Source: Rhizobium sp. Q54 (GTDB lineage Bacteria; Pseudomonadota; Alphaproteobacteria; UBA2966; CAIVPW01). Taken from it: a stretch of DNA of 34,903 nt. The notes beneath the pieces were generated by a model that saw nothing but the letters and a program-made list of their open reading frames with translations, was not told the DNA's origin and did not search any database. Of the stretch, positions 8,133 through 18,540 are shown piece after piece (the first letter of the stretch is position 1; every line of letters begins with the position of its first letter). The stretch lies in contig CAMDCA010000020.1 in assembly GCA_945889645.1 (NCBI GenBank), forward strand, positions 1 through 34,903. Reading direction: 5' to 3'. The translations under genes were made by a program, and so were the position numbers.

Positions 8133-9110
8133 TCAGGTCGTCGTCAGGAATCCGGGGCCGGCGTTCTTGAGCAGCTCGGTGGCTGCGTCGCGGCCCATCG
8201 CCTCGGCGTCCGCCTCGCTGCCGATGCGCGTCGCGTCGAAGCGCTTGCTGCCGTCCGGCGCCAACAGCGACGCGCGCAGCGTCAGGCGCGCGCCTTGGGC
8301 ATCGAACTCAGCCAGCGCAGCGATCGGCGTGCGGCACGAGCCTTCGAGCTTGGCGAGCAAAGCACGCTCGGCCGCCACCGCGCGGGCCGACGGAGCGTGA
8401 TTCAAGCGCGCCAGACCGCCGCGCATGCCGGTGTCGGCGGCGCGGCAGGTGATGGCGATGGCACCCTGTGCCACCGCGGGCAGCATCTCGTCGGTCTCGA
8501 GCACGGCGTAGTCCACCGTGGTGACGTTCAGGCGCTTGAGGCCCGCCAGCGCCAGCAGAGTCGCGGACGCTTCGCCTTCGCGCACCTTGCGGATGCGCGT
8601 CTCGACATTGCCACGCAGCGGCACGATCAAAACGTCGGGACGTTTGTGGCGCACCTGGGCGCCGCGGCGCAGCGAGGAGGTGCCGACCTTGGCGCCCTTG
8701 GGCAGCGAAGCAATGGACTTGGCGCCGATCAATACGTCGCGCGGGTCTTCGCGCACCAGGACCGCCGCGATGACGATGCCGTCGGGTAGCTCGGTTGGCA
8801 GGTCCTTCATGGAATGGACGGCGAGATCGACGTGGCGCTTGAGGAGCGCCTCATCGATTTCCTTGGTGAACAGGCCCTTGCCGCCGATTTCCGCCAGCGG
8901 CCGGTCCTGCACGGTGTCGCCGCTGGTGCGGATCACCAGCAGGTCCGGCGGATCGGAAATGCCGCCACTGGCGGCGATGATGTTCATCGCTACTTCCTTG
9001 GCCTGGGCGAGGGCAAGGGGGCTGCCGCGCGTACCAATCACCAAGCGGTCGGAGTCTTCGGTCTCCTCGCGGATCGGGTCGTATTCTTCGTCGAAGGATT
9101 GCTTGGCCAT
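8133..9110 (-). CDS. hemC: Hydroxymethylbilane synthase (porphobilinogen deaminase)
   Basis: A 325-residue protein from ATG 9110 ([11 protein letters not shown]). HemC joins four porphobilinogen units into hydroxymethylbilane. Signatures include [43 protein letters not shown] and LRGNVETRI, and the cysteine of [10 protein letters not shown] that carries the dipyrromethane cofactor. The acidic N-terminal extension before residue 22 is longer than in E. coli. It is the first gene of the four-gene operon and diverges from tsaD with only 40 bases between start codons, so its promoter must lie in that gap or inside tsaD. Confidence 0.96.
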   Translation of the reverse strand: MAKQSFDEEYDPIREETEDSDRLVIGTRGSPLALAQAKEVAMNIIAASGGISDPPDLLVIRTSGDTVQDRPLAEIGGKGLFTKEIDEALLKRHVDLAVHSMKDLPTELPDGIVIAAVLVREDPRDVLIGAKSIASLPKGAKVGTSSLRRGAQVRHKRPDVLIVPLRGNVETRIRKVREGEASATLLALAGLKRLNVTTVDYAVLETDEMLPAVAQGAIAITCRAADTGMRGGLARLNHAPSARAVAAERALLAKLEGSCRTPIAALAEFDAQGARLTLRASLLAPDGSKRFDATRIGSEADAEAMGRDAATELLKNAGPGFLTTT

Positions 9111-9150
9111 GCCGGTGGTGCTAGAGCGGCGAAACGCAAAAGGCAAGGGA

Positions 9151-10200
9151 ATGCGCGGCGAACCGGCCAAAGAACCAGTTGTCCTGGGCATCGAAACGAG
9201 CTGCGACGAAACCGCCGCGGCCGTGGTGGCGGGAGACCGCCGTATTCTTTCGTCGATCGTGCTGTCCCAGCTTGAGGACCACAAGGCCTATGGCGGGGTG
9301 GTGCCCGAGATCGCCGCCCGCGCCCACATCGAACACCTGGACGGTTTGGTCGAGCGCGCCCTGGCAGAGGCTGGCGTGGACTTCACCGACCTGTCGGGCA
9401 TTGCCGCCACGGCTGGGCCGGGGCTGATCGGCGGGGTGCTGGTCGGGCTGGTCACCGGCAAGGCAATGGCCGCGGCGGCCGGATTGCCGTTCATCGCTGT
9501 CAACCACCTGGAGGGCCACGCCCTGTCAGCCCGGCTGTCACACGGCATCGAGTTTCCGTTCTTGCTGCTGTTGGTCACCGGTGGCCACTGCCAGTTGATC
9601 GCCGCCGAGGGACTGGGGCGCTATGAGCGCCTGGGCACCACCATCGACGACGCCATCGGCGAGGCATTCGACAAGACCGCGCGGATGCTCGGCATGGGCT
9701 ACCCCGGCGGACCGGAGATCGAACGCGCCGCTAGACGCGGCAACCCGAAGCGCTACGCGCTGCCACGGCCGATGCGCGGGCGCGACGGGTGCGACTTTTC
9801 GTTCTCGGGACTGAAAACCGCCGTCCGCCGCATCACCGACGCGGGCCCGCTGTCGGCGCAGGACGTCGCCGATGTGGCGGCGTCATTCCAGGCCGCGGTC
9901 GGAGACGTGGTCGCGGATCGCACGCGCAACGCGATGGCAAACTTCTCGGTGAAGTTTGGGCGCGGTCACCCGCTTGTTGTGGCGGGCGGAGTCGCCGCCA
10001 ACATCGCATTGCGCACGCGCCTCGACGCCGGTGCGACGCGCGCCGGATTCACCTTGGTCGCGCCGCCGAAAGAATTGTGCACCGACAACGCGGCGATGAT
10101 CGCCTGGGCCGGAGTCGAACGCCTGCGCGCTGGATTGACCGATGGCCTCGACGCGCCGGGGCGCGCGCGCTGGCCGCTGGCGGAGTTGCGGTCCGCGTGA
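9151..10200 (+). CDS. tsaD: tRNA N6-threonylcarbamoyladenosine transferase TsaD
   Basis: A 349-residue protein from ATG 9151, preceded by AGGCAAGGGA. TsaD transfers the threonylcarbamoyl group to A37 of ANN-decoding tRNAs. It shows the ASKHA-fold start [17 protein letters not shown], the metal-binding pair in [42 protein letters not shown] and FSFSGLKTA, and ends at usual length. An in-frame open stretch upstream is antisense to hemC and was excluded. It leads the plus-strand run with gpsA, which it overlaps by 4 bases (GTGA). Confidence 0.97.
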   Translation: MRGEPAKEPVVLGIETSCDETAAAVVAGDRRILSSIVLSQLEDHKAYGGVVPEIAARAHIEHLDGLVERALAEAGVDFTDLSGIAATAGPGLIGGVLVGLVTGKAMAAAAGLPFIAVNHLEGHALSARLSHGIEFPFLLLLVTGGHCQLIAAEGLGRYERLGTTIDDAIGEAFDKTARMLGMGYPGGPEIERAARRGNPKRYALPRPMRGRDGCDFSFSGLKTAVRRITDAGPLSAQDVADVAASFQAAVGDVVADRTRNAMANFSVKFGRGHPLVVAGGVAANIALRTRLDAGATRAGFTLVAPPKELCTDNAAMIAWAGVERLRAGLTDGLDAPGRARWPLAELRSA

Positions 10201-11195
10201 GTGCCTTCAAGCACGTTGGCATTGTCGGCGGCGGCGCGTGGGGCACCACGCTGGCGCTGCAGGCCGTGCGCGCCGGACGCCGCGCCACGCTGTGGGTGCG
10301 CGAGCCCGAGGTCGCGGCGGCCATCGCGGCGGGCCGCGACAATCCGTTCTTGCCCGGCGTGAAGATGGACAAGGCCGTGACGGCGACGACCGACCTCGCC
10401 GCCCTGGCCGGCGCCGATGCGTTTCTGTTGGCTGCACCGGCACAGCATCTGCGCACGGTGTGCCGCAGGTTGCGGGGGCATGTGCGCCCGGGTGCCGCGC
10501 TCGCCATCTGCAGCAAAGGCATCGAGGAGAACACCGGCGCGTTGCTGAGCGACGTGGTGGTGGCCGAAATTCCCGGCGCCACCATCGCCGTGCTGTCGGG
10601 CCCGACGTTCGCACCGGAAATCGCGCGCGGTCTGCCGGCGGCAGTCACGCTCGCCTGCACCGATGCGGAGGTGGGGCGCGCGCTGGTGGACGCCATCGGT
10701 ACGCCAACGTTCCGCCCCTACCTCTCAACCGACATTGTTGGCGCGCAGGTCGGCGGCGGCGTGAAGAACGTGCTGGCGATCGCGTGCGGCATCGTCTCGG
10801 GCCGCAAGCTCGGCGACAACGCGCGCGCCGCCCTCGTCACCCGCGGCCTAGCCGAGATTCAGCGCCTGGGACGCAGACTGGGCGCGCAGCCCGCGACTCT
10901 GATGGGCCTGTCGGGCCTGGGCGACCTGGTGCTGACCTGCACGTCGGACCAGTCGCGCAACTACAGCCTCGGTGTCGCGCTCGGACGTGGCCAGCGCACC
11001 GCGGACGTGTTGGGTGCGCGCACTTCGGTTGCTGAGGGCGTTGCCACCGCGGGCGCCGTCGTGACGCTGGCCGAGCGCCTCGGCATCGACATGCCGATCT
11101 CGGCCGCGGTGGACGCGATCGTCAACCACGGGGCCGCCATCGACACCGCGATCAACGCCCTGCTGTCGCGTCCATTCCGTCCAGAAGAGGAGTAA
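10197..11195 (+). CDS. gpsA: NAD(P)-dependent glycerol-3-phosphate dehydrogenase
   Basis: A 332-residue protein starting at GTG 10197, which overlaps the tsaD stop (GTGA). GpsA reduces dihydroxyacetone phosphate to sn-glycerol-3-phosphate for phospholipid synthesis. The nucleotide-binding [13 protein letters not shown] is at the N-terminus, KGIEENTG and [14 protein letters not shown] follow, and the catalytic Lys lies in [14 protein letters not shown]. The C-terminal [19 protein letters not shown] is diagnostic. The tsaD-gpsA pairing is common in Alphaproteobacteria, and the overlap suggests translational coupling. Confidence 0.97.
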   Translation: MSAFKHVGIVGGGAWGTTLALQAVRAGRRATLWVREPEVAAAIAAGRDNPFLPGVKMDKAVTATTDLAALAGADAFLLAAPAQHLRTVCRRLRGHVRPGAALAICSKGIEENTGALLSDVVVAEIPGATIAVLSGPTFAPEIARGLPAAVTLACTDAEVGRALVDAIGTPTFRPYLSTDIVGAQVGGGVKNVLAIACGIVSGRKLGDNARAALVTRGLAEIQRLGRRLGAQPATLMGLSGLGDLVLTCTSDQSRNYSLGVALGRGQRTADVLGARTSVAEGVATAGAVVTLAERLGIDMPISAAVDAIVNHGAAIDTAINALLSRPFRPEEE

Positions 11196-11203
11196 GTTTC
11201 GTC

Positions 11204-11506
11204 ATGCTGTTCGCGGTTGTCGCCATCGATCGTCCCGGCCGGCTGGACCTGCGCCTGAAGACGCGGGCGAAGCACCTCGCCTATCTCGCCAAGCGCAGGA
11301 AGATGGTGCGGGCCGCGGGTGCATTCACGTCCGAGGATGGCACCCCCGTCGGCAGCTTGCTGATTATCGAGGCAAAGAACCTGGCGGCGGCCGAGAAGCA
11401 GATGGAGGGCGATCCGTACGTGAAGGCGGGCGTGTTCGAGAGCGTCACGGTGCGCCCGTGGAAGCACACGGTTGGCACCGGCCTGCCCGAGACGACTCCG
11501 GCCTGA
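11204..11506 (+). CDS. YciI-like small protein
   Basis: A 100-residue protein (MLFAVVAIDRPGRLDLRLKT) starting 8 bases after gpsA, with a GAGGAG ribosome site formed by the gpsA C-terminus. The pattern of RxxHLAYL, GAFTSEDGTPVGSLLIIEA and DPYVKAGVFESVTVRPW fits the ferredoxin-like YciI/YCII domain, whose His-Asp pair is thought to be catalytic. Molecular function is not known for most members. It is cotranscribed with gpsA and the EVE gene, a conserved alphaproteobacterial neighbourhood. Confidence 0.88.
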   Translation: MLFAVVAIDRPGRLDLRLKTRAKHLAYLAKRRKMVRAAGAFTSEDGTPVGSLLIIEAKNLAAAEKQMEGDPYVKAGVFESVTVRPWKHTVGTGLPETTPA

Positions 11507-11508
11507 CC

Positions 11509-11919
11509 ATGCAGTACTGGCTGTTGAAAACGGAGGCCGAGACCTATTCCTGGGACGACCAGGTGAAGAAGGGCATCGGCGGCTGGGACGGCGTGCGCAA
11601 CGCGCGCGCGGCGGCGTACCTGAAACGAATGGAGGTCGGTGACCTGGCGTTTTTCTATCACACGGGCAAAGAGAAGCGGATCGTCGGCGTCGTGCGCGTG
11701 GTGACGCCCGCTTACCCCGACAAGAGCGACGCGACCGGCAAGTTCGTGATGGTGGACGTCGAGACGGTCGCGCCGTTCAAGACTCCCGTCACCTTGAAAG
11801 AGATCAAGGCAGACCCGCAATTCGCCGACATGCAGCTTGCGCGCATCGCGCGCCTGTCGGTGCAAAAGGTCGAGCCCGAGCAGTGGAGTACCATCCGCAA
11901 CATGGGAGGCCTGAAATAG
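11509..11919 (+). CDS. EVE-domain protein
   Basis: A 136-residue protein starting at ATG 11509, 2 bases after the preceding stop. It is essentially one EVE domain: MQYWLLKTEAETYSWDDQV, WDGVRNARAAAYL and GDLAFFYHTGKEKRIVGV. EVE domains are PUA-like folds that bind modified bases in DNA or RNA, and this stand-alone form resembles human THYN1. In this house-keeping context it is more likely an RNA- or DNA-modification reader than a restriction component. Length and motifs are complete. Confidence 0.92.
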   Translation: MQYWLLKTEAETYSWDDQVKKGIGGWDGVRNARAAAYLKRMEVGDLAFFYHTGKEKRIVGVVRVVTPAYPDKSDATGKFVMVDVETVAPFKTPVTLKEIKADPQFADMQLARIARLSVQKVEPEQWSTIRNMGGLK

Positions 11920-12266
11920 AGCCCACCCCTCCTCCCGCCGGTACCGTGCTGTGCCGGTTCGATGAGTTGCGCGATCCCGGCGGACGCGAGTTCACCTTTG
12001 GCACGCCGCCCTACACGTTCGATATGTTCGTCGTGCGCAAGGGCGCCTCGGTGTTCGGCTACATCAACGACTGCCCGCACAACCGCGCGCCGTTGAATTG
12101 GCAAGCCGACCAATTCCTCGACTACACGCGCCAGCACATCCAGTGCGCTACCCACGGCGCACAGTTCCGCATTGAGGATGGTTCGTGCTTGTGGGGTCCG
12201 TGCAAGGGCGATGCATTGACGCCTGTGCCGGTCACGGTGCGCGAAGGCGTTGTGATCGTCGCGTAA
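11883..12266 (+). CDS. Rieske [2Fe-2S] ferredoxin-like protein
   Basis: A protein of up to 127 residues containing both cluster motifs, CPHNRAP (about residue 66) and CATHGAQF (about 90). This gives the Cys-X-His and Cys-X2-His ligands of a Rieske centre. No transmembrane segment or oxygenase domain is present, so it is a soluble electron carrier or assimilatory-type small subunit. The ATG at 11883 overlaps the EVE gene by 37 bases in another frame; GTG 11946 (before LCRFDEL) is an alternative and would give a length closer to the bare domain. It ends the tsaD operon. Confidence 0.85.
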   Translation: MEYHPQHGRPEIEPTPPPAGTVLCRFDELRDPGGREFTFGTPPYTFDMFVVRKGASVFGYINDCPHNRAPLNWQADQFLDYTRQHIQCATHGAQFRIEDGSCLWGPCKGDALTPVPVTVREGVVIVA

Positions 12267-12277
12267 CTAACGCCGGT

Positions 12278-12385
12278 GTCGCGAGGAGCGTAGCGACGTA
12301 GCGACCCAGCCTGGCTTGCGTCGCGCGGAACGCGCGCTAGGCGCGCGAGGCGTGCCTGCGGCACGACGCTGCGCTCGCAATGACG
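12278..12385. repeat. Interspersed repeat (composite copy with CTCGCAATGACG end)
   Basis: The gap between the converging Rieske and creatininase genes starts with GTCGCGAGGAGCGTAGCGAC and ends with CTGCGCTCGCAATGACG. The right end matches repeats at 28239-28272 and 31358-31391, and its complement begins the copy at 22281. The inner part is rich in GCGC-type inverted words and could fold. Position between two converging stops is typical of palindromic repeats that tolerate intergenic sites. Confidence 0.6.
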
Positions 12386-12396
12386 GCCGAGGGGAA

Positions 12397-13161
12397 CTAG
12401 GCCGCGGCGAACTTCTTGTAGTCTTCGCTCAGATCACCAACCACCGCGTCCAAGAACCGCTTGCCGTGTTCGGGCGTGGACAGTGCCGGGTGCGAGCCCA
12501 TGCGGCCGTCGGGGAAGCGGCGGCGGAAGTCGAAGGCGTCGGCGAAGTCCAAGGTTGCCGGCGGGGCCGGGTCCATCTTCGCGCGCTTGATGTGGTCGCG
12601 GTAGACGTGCTGGGCCAGCGACACTTCCGACGGCGTGGCGTGCAGGCCTTCGTGCTCGCCGTACAGTTCCTTGGCCAGCGCGACGACTGGCGGGCGTAGC
12701 CACCAGTTGCGTAGCGTGCAAACAACGCCGCCGCGGTTGTCGCCGGGGCGGGCACCGTCGGGCCGGGAGGCCATGCTGGTCTCCGCGTACACCTCGCCAA
12801 ACGCCGACTGGACGATGGCGATGTTGCCGCCGTGCCCGTTGACGAAATAGAAGCGGCGGAACCCGTGCGCGGCGAGCGACACGACGCAATCGCGGATGAC
12901 CTGGATCAGCGTCGATGGCTTCAACGTCATCGTGCCGGGGAAGGCCATGTGGTGCTGGGCCATGCCGACGGCGATGGTCGGCGCCACCAAGGCGCCGGTC
13001 GCCTCACCGATCTCGCGCGCGATGGCTTCGGCACAGATGGCGTCGGTGCCGATCAGGCCATTGGGACCGTGCTGCTCGGTCGAGCCGATCGGTACGATGA
13101 TGCCGGCGGAGCGCTTGCGATAGGCCTCGACCTCGGACCAGGTGCTCAACTGCAGCTGCAT
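12397..13161 (-). CDS. Creatininase-family amidohydrolase
   Basis: A 254-residue protein from ATG 13161. The metal-site residues of the creatininase/creatinine amidohydrolase fold are visible: GSTEQHGPNG (Glu, His), GTDAICAEA (Asp), NGHGGN (His) and the Glu in TPSEVSLA. Members hydrolyse cyclic or linear amides, including creatinine, formamidopyrimidines and the mycofactocin precursor peptide, so the substrate cannot be named from sequence. No creatine or mycofactocin genes are near. It diverges from acs with 65 bases between starts. Confidence 0.88.
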   Translation of the reverse strand: MQLQLSTWSEVEAYRKRSAGIIVPIGSTEQHGPNGLIGTDAICAEAIAREIGEATGALVAPTIAVGMAQHHMAFPGTMTLKPSTLIQVIRDCVVSLAAHGFRRFYFVNGHGGNIAIVQSAFGEVYAETSMASRPDGARPGDNRGGVVCTLRNWWLRPPVVALAKELYGEHEGLHATPSEVSLAQHVYRDHIKRAKMDPAPPATLDFADAFDFRRRFPDGRMGSHPALSTPEHGKRFLDAVVGDLSEDYKKFAAA

Positions 13162-13226
13162 TCTGATTCTCCTGCCGCTTTACCTAGGACCACGCGCGGG
13201 GCCATTCTAGCGCCGGGAGGGAATCA

Positions 13227-15173
<1,947 letters not shown>

Positions 15174-15326
15174 GGTTTGTGCTTAGATTTCGACCGCTCG
15201 CCCGCTTTTGTTGCAGTGCGGCGCCGACTTGTAATCGCACGATCGTTCTGCGCCTAATTGCGCCCGCGACGGACTGATCTGGGCAGACACCGGGCGCCGC
15301 CCGCCGCTAGTGGGGAAGCTGACTTC

Positions 15327-15950
15327 ATGGGGAAGAAGGGCGCTAGAACGCGCGAATCCATCCTGGAGCGGGCCGTTGCGATCGCCAGCCGGGACGGCCT
15401 GAACGGCCTGACCATCGGCGGCCTGGCCAGGGAACTGGATCTCTCAAAAAGCGGGCTTATCGCCCACTTCGGCACCAAGGAAGCCTTGGACCTTGCCGTG
15501 TTGCAGACCGCCGCGGCGTTATTCGGGCACCTGATCATCGTGCCCGCCTCGCGGGCGGCGGCAGGCGAGCCGCGCCTGCGTGCTTTGTTCGACGGCTGGT
15601 TCCGCTATGCGGCCTCCAAGCAGCTGCCGGGTGGCGACATCTTCCACTCGGCGGCGACCGAGCTCGACGACAAGCCGGGCGTGTGCCGCTACTACGTCGC
15701 GCGCGTCCACAAGGACTGGATCACCGCCATCGAGAGCGCGACGCGCGAGGCGATGGGCACTGGACAGTTCCGCGACAACCTCGATGTTGGCCAGATCGCG
15801 TTCAACGTCCTGTCGATTCTGCACGCCTACACCACTTACCACCGCTTGTTGAACGCCGGCGACGCCGAGGCGCGCGCCCGTGCCGCGTTCGAATCGCTGA
15901 TGCTGCGCGCCCGCGCCGAAGAAGCTCCCGCAGTGGCGAAGGCCGGCTAG
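15327..15950 (+). CDS. TetR/AcrR-family transcriptional regulator
   Basis: A 207-residue protein from ATG 15327 (MGKKGARTRESILERAVAIA). The helix-turn-helix is at about 27-48 (LTIGGLARELDLSKSGLIAHFGTKEAL), and the rest is the all-helical ligand-binding domain. Its target and ligand are unknown. It follows acs and converges on the nuclease-like gene, and their TAG stops share the four bases CTAG (15947-15950). In the 153 bases before it I see no clear operator, only a short CGGGC/GCCCG hairpin near 15289. Confidence 0.9.
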   Translation: MGKKGARTRESILERAVAIASRDGLNGLTIGGLARELDLSKSGLIAHFGTKEALDLAVLQTAAALFGHLIIVPASRAAAGEPRLRALFDGWFRYAASKQLPGGDIFHSAATELDDKPGVCRYYVARVHKDWITAIESATREAMGTGQFRDNLDVGQIAFNVLSILHAYTTYHRLLNAGDAEARARAAFESLMLRARAEEAPAVAKAG

Positions 15951-16369
15951 CACCACGCGGCCCGCGCGCCGCCCTCGTAGGCGCGCACCCATCCATCGGC
16001 CAGCGCTTGCTGCGCGACGTCACCCTCGGCATCGGTAACGCGCGCCAGCACGCGGCCGCCGTACTTGTCCCACCGCACGTCCCACAACTGCACCAATCGG
16101 CCCAGCGTTCGGCGCGACAGCTCGGCGCGTGCGGCCGTCGCTGCGGTGCGCTCCGCCGTGCAGCGGCCGCGCAGTTCGGGAGCGTCGATGCCATCGATGC
16201 GCACCCGCACCGACACCTGCTGACCGAGCCAGACCCGCGCGCGAACGTCCAACGTGTCGCCGTCAACGACCGCGACGACCTCGGCCGCCACGGGGCCGGC
16301 GAGCACGCCTTCGGCCGGTGCGACCGGCCCCACCGCCAGGGTTGCCGCCAGAATCCAGCCAACGCGCAT
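15947..16369 (-). CDS. Secreted staphylococcal-nuclease-like protein
   Basis: About 140 residues from ATG 16369 (MRVGWILAATLAVG), preceded by GGGGG; ATG 16378 is an alternative. A signal peptide is followed by one SNase/OB-fold domain: VVAVVDGDTLDVRARVW, VRVRIDGIDAPELRGRC and WDKYGGRVLARV. The active-site Asp, Arg, Asp-Ala-Pro-Glu and second Arg are in place, so hydrolysis of nucleic acid is plausible, although an extra Gly sits before the last Arg (KYGGRV rather than KYGR). Many small exported SNase-like proteins have unproven activity. It diverges from rsmB. Confidence 0.82.
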   Translation of the reverse strand: MRVGWILAATLAVGPVAPAEGVLAGPVAAEVVAVVDGDTLDVRARVWLGQQVSVRVRIDGIDAPELRGRCTAERTAATAARAELSRRTLGRLVQLWDVRWDKYGGRVLARVTDAEGDVAQQALADGWVRAYEGGARAAWC

Positions 16370-16439
16370 TGCCCCCATGGAGCCGCACCATATAGGAACA
16401 AAGCCGGAACTCAAAGACGCTCGGTTGCGGGTCTGCTAC

Positions 16440-17723
16440 ATGGCCGCGATGGATGCTCGTGGCGTCGCCTTGCGCGCCCTTCTTTCGACTCTCGACGGCG
16501 CCGCGTTGGAGAGCGCGTTCGGCGAGGCCGAGGGCAAGGCGGCGCTGGATGCGCGCGACCGCGGCTTCGCGCGGTTGCTGGTGCTCACCACGCTGCGCCG
16601 CTTGGGGCAGATCGATGCGGTAATCGGGCATTGCGTCACCCGCCCGGACGACCTGCCGCTGCCGGAGCGCGGCGTGTTGCGACTGGGCGCGGCGCAGCTG
16701 TTGTTCCTGGGCACGCCCGCCCATGCGGCGGTGAGTGCATCGGTGGATGCCGCGCGCAGCGCGACCCACAAGGGACTGGTGAACGCCGTGCTGCGACGCA
16801 TCTCGCGCGAAGGCGCGGCATTGGTCGCCGCACAGGATGCGGCGCGGCTGAACACGCCGGACTGGTTGTGGAAGCAACTGTTGGCGTTTGGCCCAGCGGT
16901 GGCGCGGGCCATCGCTGACGCGCATCTGCAAGAGCCGCCGCTCGACCTGTCGGTCGCGCGCGATGCAGCAGACTGGGCGGCGCGCCTGGAGGCTGAGATC
17001 CTGCCGATTGGCTCGCTGCGACTGCGCCGCGCCGGGATCGTGTCCGACCTGCCCGGCTACGCCGACGGCGGCTGGTGGGTGCAGGACGCGGCGGCGGCGT
17101 TGCCGGCACGTCTGCTGTTGAACCGCCTGGACAGCACCGGCCAAGCCCGCGTTGCCGACCTATGTGCGGCGCCCGGCGGCAAGACGGCACAGCTTGCTGC
17201 AGCTGGTACGATGGTCACGGCCGTCGACCGCGACTCCAAGCGGCTCGAACGGGTCCGCGAAAACCTGCGCCGCCTGCGCTTGGACGCGACCCTGGTGGCG
17301 GCGGACGCAGCGACCTGGTCCCCGCCGGCGCAGTTCGACGCAGTCCTGCTCGACGCGCCGTGCACGGCGACCGGCACTTTGCGGCGCAACCCGGACATCG
17401 CTTGGCATAAGGGTGCCGGTTCAGCAGCGGCGCTCAACAAAGCGCAAGACTTGTTGCTCGACGCGGCCGCGCGCATGCTCAAGCCCGGCGGCGTGATGGT
17501 CTATTGCGTGTGCTCGCTCGACCGGCGCGAGGGGGCCGCGCGCATCGAGGCGCTCATGCACCGGCAACCCGACCTGCGCCGCGTGCCGATCGCCGCCGAT
17601 GAGGTCGGGGGCCTTGGCGAACTGGTCAACCCGGACGGCGACCTGCGCACCCTGCCCTGTCATCTGGGCGTCGTCGGAGGGATGGACGGGTTCTATGCCG
17701 CGCGGCTGGTGCGGGGCGGATGA
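16440..17723 (+). CDS. rsmB: 16S rRNA m5C967 methyltransferase RsmB-type
   Basis: A 427-residue protein from ATG 16440 (or 16449). The N-terminal third is the NusB-like RNA-binding helical domain (GVALRALLSTLDG, ALDARDRGFARLLVLTTLRRL). The C-terminal part is a class I SAM-dependent methyltransferase with DLCAAPGGKT, DAPCTATGTLRRNPDI and VYCVCSLDRREG. The two cysteines in the last two motifs are the catalytic pair of RNA m5C enzymes. It would methylate C967 of 16S rRNA. It heads the rsmB-rpe-heparinase run, which is common in Alphaproteobacteria. Confidence 0.93.
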   Translation: MAAMDARGVALRALLSTLDGAALESAFGEAEGKAALDARDRGFARLLVLTTLRRLGQIDAVIGHCVTRPDDLPLPERGVLRLGAAQLLFLGTPAHAAVSASVDAARSATHKGLVNAVLRRISREGAALVAAQDAARLNTPDWLWKQLLAFGPAVARAIADAHLQEPPLDLSVARDAADWAARLEAEILPIGSLRLRRAGIVSDLPGYADGGWWVQDAAAALPARLLLNRLDSTGQARVADLCAAPGGKTAQLAAAGTMVTAVDRDSKRLERVRENLRRLRLDATLVAADAATWSPPAQFDAVLLDAPCTATGTLRRNPDIAWHKGAGSAAALNKAQDLLLDAAARMLKPGGVMVYCVCSLDRREGAARIEALMHRQPDLRRVPIAADEVGGLGELVNPDGDLRTLPCHLGVVGGMDGFYAARLVRGG

Positions 17724-17785
17724 GAACGGCCTGCGGCCTCGCTTGCCTTGCCGCCCTCGCCCTTAGCTGGTAGAGACTTTTCCCC

Positions 17786-18454
17786 ATGAAAAGGCAGCGC
17801 GTTCGCATTGCGCCGAGCATCCTCTCCTCCGACTTCGCCCAGCTTGGCGAAGAAGTGAAGCGTATCGATGCGGCTGGCGCCGACTTCATCCACGTCGACG
17901 TGATGGACGGCCACTTCGTGCCCAACATCACTATCGGTCCGGGCGTCGTGAAGGCATTGCGCCCGCACACCAAGAAGACGTTCGACGTCCACCTGATGAT
18001 CGCGCCGGTGGACCCGTTCATTCAGGATTTCGCCGATTCGGGCGCCGACATCATCTCGGTGCATCCGGAGTCCGGCCCGCACCTCCACCGCACGATCCAG
18101 GAGATCAAGCGGATGGGGAAGAAGGCCGGCGTGGTGCTGAACCCTGCGACACCGCCGTCGGCGGTGGACCACGTGCTAGGCGACGTCGACCTCATCCTGG
18201 TGATGAGCGTCAACCCCGGCTTCGGCGGGCAGAAGTTCATCAAGAGCCAGCTCGACAAGCTGCGCATCCTGCGCGCCAAGATCGACAGCATCGAGCGGCC
18301 GATCGACCTTGAGGTCGATGGCGGCATCAACTTCGAAACCGCGCCGGAGGCAATTGCCGCCGGGGCGGACGTCATGGTCGCCGGCACGGCGACCTTCACC
18401 GGAGGCCCGAGCCAGTACGCCGCCAACATCCGAAAGCTGCGCGGCGACGCTTGA
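17786..18454 (+). CDS. rpe: Ribulose-phosphate 3-epimerase
   Basis: A 222-residue TIM-barrel protein from ATG 17786. It interconverts ribulose 5-phosphate and xylulose 5-phosphate in the pentose phosphate or Calvin pathway. Motifs include IAPSILSSDFAQLGEEV, FIHVDVMDGHFVPNI (catalytic Asp and metal His), DVHLMI, VMSVNPGFGGQKFI and LEVDGGIN with the second catalytic Asp. No carbon-fixation genes are seen, so a pentose phosphate role is the default. It is 62 bases after rsmB. Confidence 0.97.
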   Translation: MKRQRVRIAPSILSSDFAQLGEEVKRIDAAGADFIHVDVMDGHFVPNITIGPGVVKALRPHTKKTFDVHLMIAPVDPFIQDFADSGADIISVHPESGPHLHRTIQEIKRMGKKAGVVLNPATPPSAVDHVLGDVDLILVMSVNPGFGGQKFIKSQLDKLRILRAKIDSIERPIDLEVDGGINFETAPEAIAAGADVMVAGTATFTGGPSQYAANIRKLRGDA

Positions 18455-18459
18455 CCGAG

Positions 18460-18492
18460 GACACGTGACAGACACGTGACGGACGCGTGACG
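18460..18492 (+). repeat. Three 11-bp tandem repeats between rpe and the heparinase-like gene
   Basis: GACACGTGACA, GACACGTGACG and GACGCGTGACG stand head to tail at 18460, 18471 and 18482. Each contains the palindromic core CACGTG or CGCGTG. An 11-bp period places the copies on one face of the helix, which is compatible with a protein-binding site. They lie 6 bases after the rpe stop and before the chosen heparinase start at 18541. Confidence 0.7.
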
Positions 18493-18540
18493 GACTCTGG
18501 GCGGACCGGCGCTCCCGCGGCTCTGCCGGCACAGTCTCGC

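Noticed and set aside
11509-11919. EVE gene as part of a restriction or defence system
   Set aside because: It stands alone in a house-keeping operon with gpsA and a YciI-like gene, with no nuclease or methylase domain.
12397-13161. Mycofactocin or creatinine pathway assignment for the creatininase-family gene
   Set aside because: No mycofactocin or creatine genes are present, and the family has several substrates.
17724-17785. Terminator or small gene between rsmB and rpe
   Set aside because: Only a GC-rich gap; no stable hairpin with a T run and no open frame of note.
18460-18492. CRISPR-like array
   Set aside because: The units are only 11 bp with no spacers and no cas genes are nearby.
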